Source: Desulfobacteraceae bacterium (GTDB taxonomy: Bacteria; Desulfobacterota; Desulfobacteria; Desulfobacterales; Desulfosalsimonadaceae). Taken from it: 6,889 bases of DNA. The DNA is taken from contig DAIEHU010000143.1 in NCBI GenBank assembly GCA_027353395.1, forward strand, positions 1 through 6,889. The letters are read 5' to 3'. Position numbers and translations under genes: made by a program. The notes under the pieces were generated by a model, which did not search any database, was not told the origin of the DNA, and worked only from the letters and a program-made list of their open reading frames with translations. This document shows, in pieces, positions 4,585 to 6,889 of the stretch (positions are counted from its first letter, which is position 1; the number at the start of each line of letters is the position of its first letter).

Positions 4585-6378
4585 ATGCTGATATCACATA
4601 CGCAGAAAAGCACGGGAGACAAAAATTTGTTCACTTCTGGCCTCAGACGGTTATGGCGTCTATCCTGTATAACCGCTATCCTGGTCCTGACCGCAGCTCC
4701 GGCCCGCGCCGCCTTCGTAGAACAGATGGCCATTGACGCCAAAGCCATTTCACTGGCCAATACCTGCACCGCGGATCCGCCCGGTCTCATGTCCATCCAC
4801 TATAACCCCGCGGGCCTTTCCAACCTTCCGGAAGGCCAGGTGTTCGGGCAGGGGGTCACCTTGCCCTGGCTGTCCGTCAGCAGAAAATTCAACGCGGACC
4901 CCAAATTCGGTGGCTTCTTCGGCCAGTGGGGCCCCCAGGAAGGCCAGATTCATGATCCATTGGATGGCACCTCGGATACCAACAGCAGCGGGATGATGTA
5001 TGTTCCCATTTACAACAAAACCATCAAATTTCTCATCGCCCCCACCATGGGGGTCAGTTACCGCAAACCCGAATCCAGATGGACCTTTGCCGTGGGGAAC
5101 TATGTGCCCTATGGCGGAGGATTCAATTTTAACGGCGACGGCCCCAGCGCGTGGAACGGGCGGTCCCTGGCATTGCAGCACCTGATATACGCCGCGCCGG
5201 CCGCAAGCTACAAGCTGACCCCGGATCTATCCCTGGGCATGAGCGTGGGCATGGGACAGACCGCCATGCGCATGCACATGAACATGCGCTCCCCCAATGA
5301 ATTGGTGGCGCTGACAAAGGTTCTGGGGGATGCGACACAAAACCTCGAAATCCCCGTTTTATCCGAACTGACCCTGCCGCCACCCTGGTTCGGCGGCGGC
5401 ATCGGCCCCTATGACCGGGTGGCGTCACTTGAATTGCAGGTGCGGGACGATTTTTCGCCCAACTATAATTTAGGGATGCTCTATACCCCGGAACCCTGGC
5501 TCACCTGGGGCATGACCTATCAAAGTGAAATCGACGCGGATTTAAACGGCAGTTATATGTTTAAATATAGCGATCAATGGCAGCGCATGATGTCCTGGAT
5601 GGGCAGCTCCCCCCTGCTTTTAATCGTATCGGGCATGTTTCAGCTGCCCACCCAAGGCGTACCGTTCCAGGGGGGTACCCTCACCGCCACCCAGAAGTTC
5701 CCCCAGCGGCTTCAGTCCGGCGTGGCCATTAAGCCTGGGGAAAAGCTGAAATTTCTGTTTGACATGAACTGGGTAAACTGGTCGGTGGTTCAGCAGGACA
5801 ATTTTCAGACAGACCAGGACATTCAATTGCTGCAACTGGTGAAAATGCTGGGCTATACCGGCGGGCACCGCAATCTTATTGTTCAGCGCCATCTCAAAGA
5901 CACTGTTTCCTGGGGCGTTGGACTCGAATTTGAGGCGACCCGGAAACTGACCCTGCGATGCGGATACGAATACCGGCCCACGTCCATCCGCAAAAACCTG
6001 GCCGACCTGCTCTATTTTGTCCCTGATCTCCACAATGTCGGCGTCGGCGCGGGGATCAGGCTTCCCCATGAAACCACTCTGGATATCGGCCTGGGATGCC
6101 TGTTCAACACATCCTATAAAATTCCCAGCAATTCCAGCACCAACAGCACCTCCACGGATTTCTGGTATCCGGTCTACAATCCCTATGCGGGTCTGAACAT
6201 TGAGCAGAAAACCTTTATTTATCTGGCATCGCTTAATCTCACCATGCCGTTCCACGCGTTTATCGAGATGCAGAAAGACATGATGAAAAAACAGCATGAA
6301 GCCATCGGGCATGTGATTGACCTGTTTAAAAAACCCTTTGGCGGGGGCAAAGAAACCGCAGCGCCGAAAGGCGAATAG
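4585..6378 (+). CDS. FadL/OMPP1-family outer-membrane protein, long form
   Basis: A 597-residue protein from the ATG at 4585. The alternative TTG at 4627 (residue 15) has a better ribosome binding site and gives a cleaner signal peptide. Export signal about residues 20-42 (LRRLWRLSCITAILVL, then APARA, cleavage after A42). The mature N-terminus, AFVEQMAIDAKAISLAN then ADPPG and NPAG (74-77), is the plug-region signature of the OMPP1/FadL/TodX family (Toluene_X), which moves long-chain fatty acids or hydrophobic compounds across the outer membrane. The rest is beta-strand rich, ending in IYLASLNLTMPF. It is longer than typical FadL (around 450), with extra Gly/Met/Trp-rich loop material, and has about 40 residues of charged, helical sequence (EMQKDMMKKQHEA... 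then a Gly/Lys tail) after the last strand. It follows the SPOR-barrel gene by 12 nt, so probably the same operon. Hydrophobic transport is the family role; involvement in the export system is inferred from position. Confidence 0.87.
   Translation: MLISHTQKSTGDKNLFTSGLRRLWRLSCITAILVLTAAPARAAFVEQMAIDAKAISLANTCTADPPGLMSIHYNPAGLSNLPEGQVFGQGVTLPWLSVSRKFNADPKFGGFFGQWGPQEGQIHDPLDGTSDTNSSGMMYVPIYNKTIKFLIAPTMGVSYRKPESRWTFAVGNYVPYGGGFNFNGDGPSAWNGRSLALQHLIYAAPAASYKLTPDLSLGMSVGMGQTAMRMHMNMRSPNELVALTKVLGDATQNLEIPVLSELTLPPPWFGGGIGPYDRVASLELQVRDDFSPNYNLGMLYTPEPWLTWGMTYQSEIDADLNGSYMFKYSDQWQRMMSWMGSSPLLLIVSGMFQLPTQGVPFQGGTLTATQKFPQRLQSGVAIKPGEKLKFLFDMNWVNWSVVQQDNFQTDQDIQLLQLVKMLGYTGGHRNLIVQRHLKDTVSWGVGLEFEATRKLTLRCGYEYRPTSIRKNLADLLYFVPDLHNVGVGAGIRLPHETTLDIGLGCLFNTSYKIPSNSSTNSTSTDFWYPVYNPYAGLNIEQKTFIYLASLNLTMPFHAFIEMQKDMMKKQHEAIGHVIDLFKKPFGGGKETAAPKGE
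4614..4618 (+). promoter_or_regulatory. Ribosome binding site favouring a TTG start at 4627
   Basis: GGGAG lies 8 nt before the in-frame TTG at 4627. The ATG at 4585 is preceded by ACGGTTGATCAG, which holds no good site. Starting at 4627 gives MFTSGLRRLWRLSCITA..., a compact signal peptide with a basic n-region. The neighbouring gene at 3019 also uses TTG. Confidence 0.55.
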
Positions 6379-6410
6379 ACCCAAAGGGCAAAACCCAGCA
6401 GAAAATATAG

Positions 6411-6428
6411 CGGGGGCGCTTCACCCCG
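6411..6428 (+). other. Short GC hairpin after the FadL-like gene
   Basis: CGGGG (6411-6415) pairs with CCCCG (6424-6428) around an 8-nt loop, 32 nt past the stop codon. With no T-run it is at best a weak or factor-dependent 3' end. No better terminator is visible before MITE copy E. Confidence 0.3.
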
Positions 6429-6480
6429 TCATCCCGCATTAACCCAAAGCCCGTTATACCGGAATTCAAAAATAAAAAAA

Positions 6481-6615
6481 TGATGCAATCGTAAAAAGTC
6501 GTCGCACCGGCGCAGGCCGGGGTCCAGATAATTTATAACTTGCCGAATATACTGGATTCCGGCTTTCGCCGGAATGACGGAAAAGTGCCTTTCCCGACTT
6601 TTTACGATTGCATCA
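6481..6615 (+). mobile_element. MITE copy E with perfect 21-bp ends (135 bp)
   Basis: Positions 6481-6501 (starting TGATGCAATCGTAAAAAGTC) and 6595-6615 are exact reverse complements over 21 nt, the best-preserved ends in the window. Interior palindromes are 6507-6520 (CCGGC, GCAG loop, GCCGG) and 6556-6575 (ATTCCGGC arms, TTTC loop as ATTCCGGCTTTCGCCGGAAT). No transposase ORF and no convincing target duplication is seen. The intact ends suggest it is the youngest copy here. Confidence 0.88.
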
Positions 6616-6641
6616 ATCTTGAATTATTCCATCAGGGCCTG

Positions 6642-6670
6642 TTGACAATTAATCCAGCCTCCCATAAAAT
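6642..6670 (+). promoter_or_regulatory. Strong sigma-70 promoter for the last gene
   Basis: TTGACA (6642-6647), an exact 17-bp spacer and TAAAAT (6665-6670, 5/6 match) form a near-consensus promoter. Transcription would start near 6677, about 67 nt before the ATG at 6744. It lies just outside MITE copy E and separates the last gene's transcription from the barrel operon. Confidence 0.72.
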
Positions 6671-6728
6671 CCATTTCATCATTGCCGCCCATGACGGCAT
6701 ACCGCGCTGATCCAAAACATTAAACCCG

Positions 6729-6734
6729 TAAGGA
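6729..6734 (+). promoter_or_regulatory. Ribosome binding site for the partial gene
   Basis: TAAGGA ends 9 nt before the ATG at 6744. This good site, together with the promoter at 6642-6670 and the signal peptide, makes the start secure. Confidence 0.7.
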
Positions 6735-6743
6735 TATAGAACG

Positions 6744-6889
6744 ATGCAAAAAAAAATAAGCGCCTTCTCCGTTGTCTTTATATCGCTCCTGACCATTTCA
6801 ACCCTGGCTTCCGCCGGAACCTCATCGCCAAAGGTCCGGGAAACATCTCTGGGCGCGCTGCCCAGGGGATATACAATTATTCCGGATTC
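6744..6889 (+). CDS. Secreted protein of unknown function, N-terminal part only
   Basis: The open frame starts at ATG 6744 and is still open at the right edge, giving 48 full codons and a partial one. Residues 1-24 are a clear Sec signal peptide (MQKKISAFSVVFISLL, then ASA with likely cleavage after A24). The visible mature part is GTSSPKVRETSLGALPRG followed by YTIIPD and a Ser (TCN). I do not recognise a family from this fragment. It has its own strong promoter and ribosome binding site, so it is probably well expressed and transcribed separately from the barrel genes. An exported structural subunit or substrate of the neighbouring machinery is an attractive but unproven idea. The final I-x-D-S could be the start of a leader motif like the E-N-S-E-M of the gene at 409; that needs the bases beyond the edge. 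Confidence 0.75.
   Translation, partial: MQKKISAFSVVFISLLTISTLASAGTSSPKVRETSLGALPRGYTIIPD

Noticed and set aside
5620..6384. 254-residue - strand ORF opposite the FadL-like gene
   Set aside because: The + strand frame has signal peptide, NPAG motif and barrel strands; the antisense frame is a codon-bias shadow.

Overview
The window is a stretch of envelope and secretion genes, all on the + strand, separated by intergenic regions full of palindromic mobile repeats. Base composition is mid-range. The mix of FadL-like porins, a periplasmic C39 peptidase and MITE/REP elements with a TGGATTCCGGC...GCCGGAATGACG core suggests a Gram-negative bacterium. A Desulfobacterota (deltaproteobacterial) genome is my best guess, from repeat style and gene content only; no marker gene is present.

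Layout. Positions 30-71 hold a strong intrinsic terminator for a gene lying to the left. Positions 81-235 are a truncated MITE. Positions 236-408 carry a perfect 15-bp inverted repeat and a possible sigma-54 promoter. The first gene (409-1485) encodes a secreted protein whose mature N-terminus resembles DUF6160 proteins. A 451-bp gap holds a repeat remnant, a near-consensus sigma-70 promoter and a complete MITE. Next is a periplasmic C39-family cysteine peptidase (1937-2677). A 341-bp gap then carries another MITE, 19-bp tandem repeats and GC-rich hairpins. It is followed by a two-gene operon: an outer-membrane barrel protein with SPOR and coiled-coil segments (3019-4572), and a FadL/OMPP1-family barrel (4585-6378). 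A last gap has a MITE with perfect ends and a strong sigma-70 promoter driving a new signal-peptide gene that runs off the right edge (6744 onward).

How the genes may work together. A C39 peptidase next to a coiled-coil plus beta-barrel 'transporter' recalls FapD and FapF of the Pseudomonas functional amyloid (Fap) export system. Adding a DUF6160-like protein and a FadL-like barrel also recalls the 'fil' type surface-protein loci. My main hypothesis is a Fap-like export system. Substrates would enter the periplasm by Sec, be trimmed by the C39 peptidase at a double-glycine-leader-like motif visible in the first gene product, and leave through the barrel. A SPOR domain could tether that barrel to septal peptidoglycan. 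This is inference from domain content and proximity; no amyloid subunit is visible inside the window.
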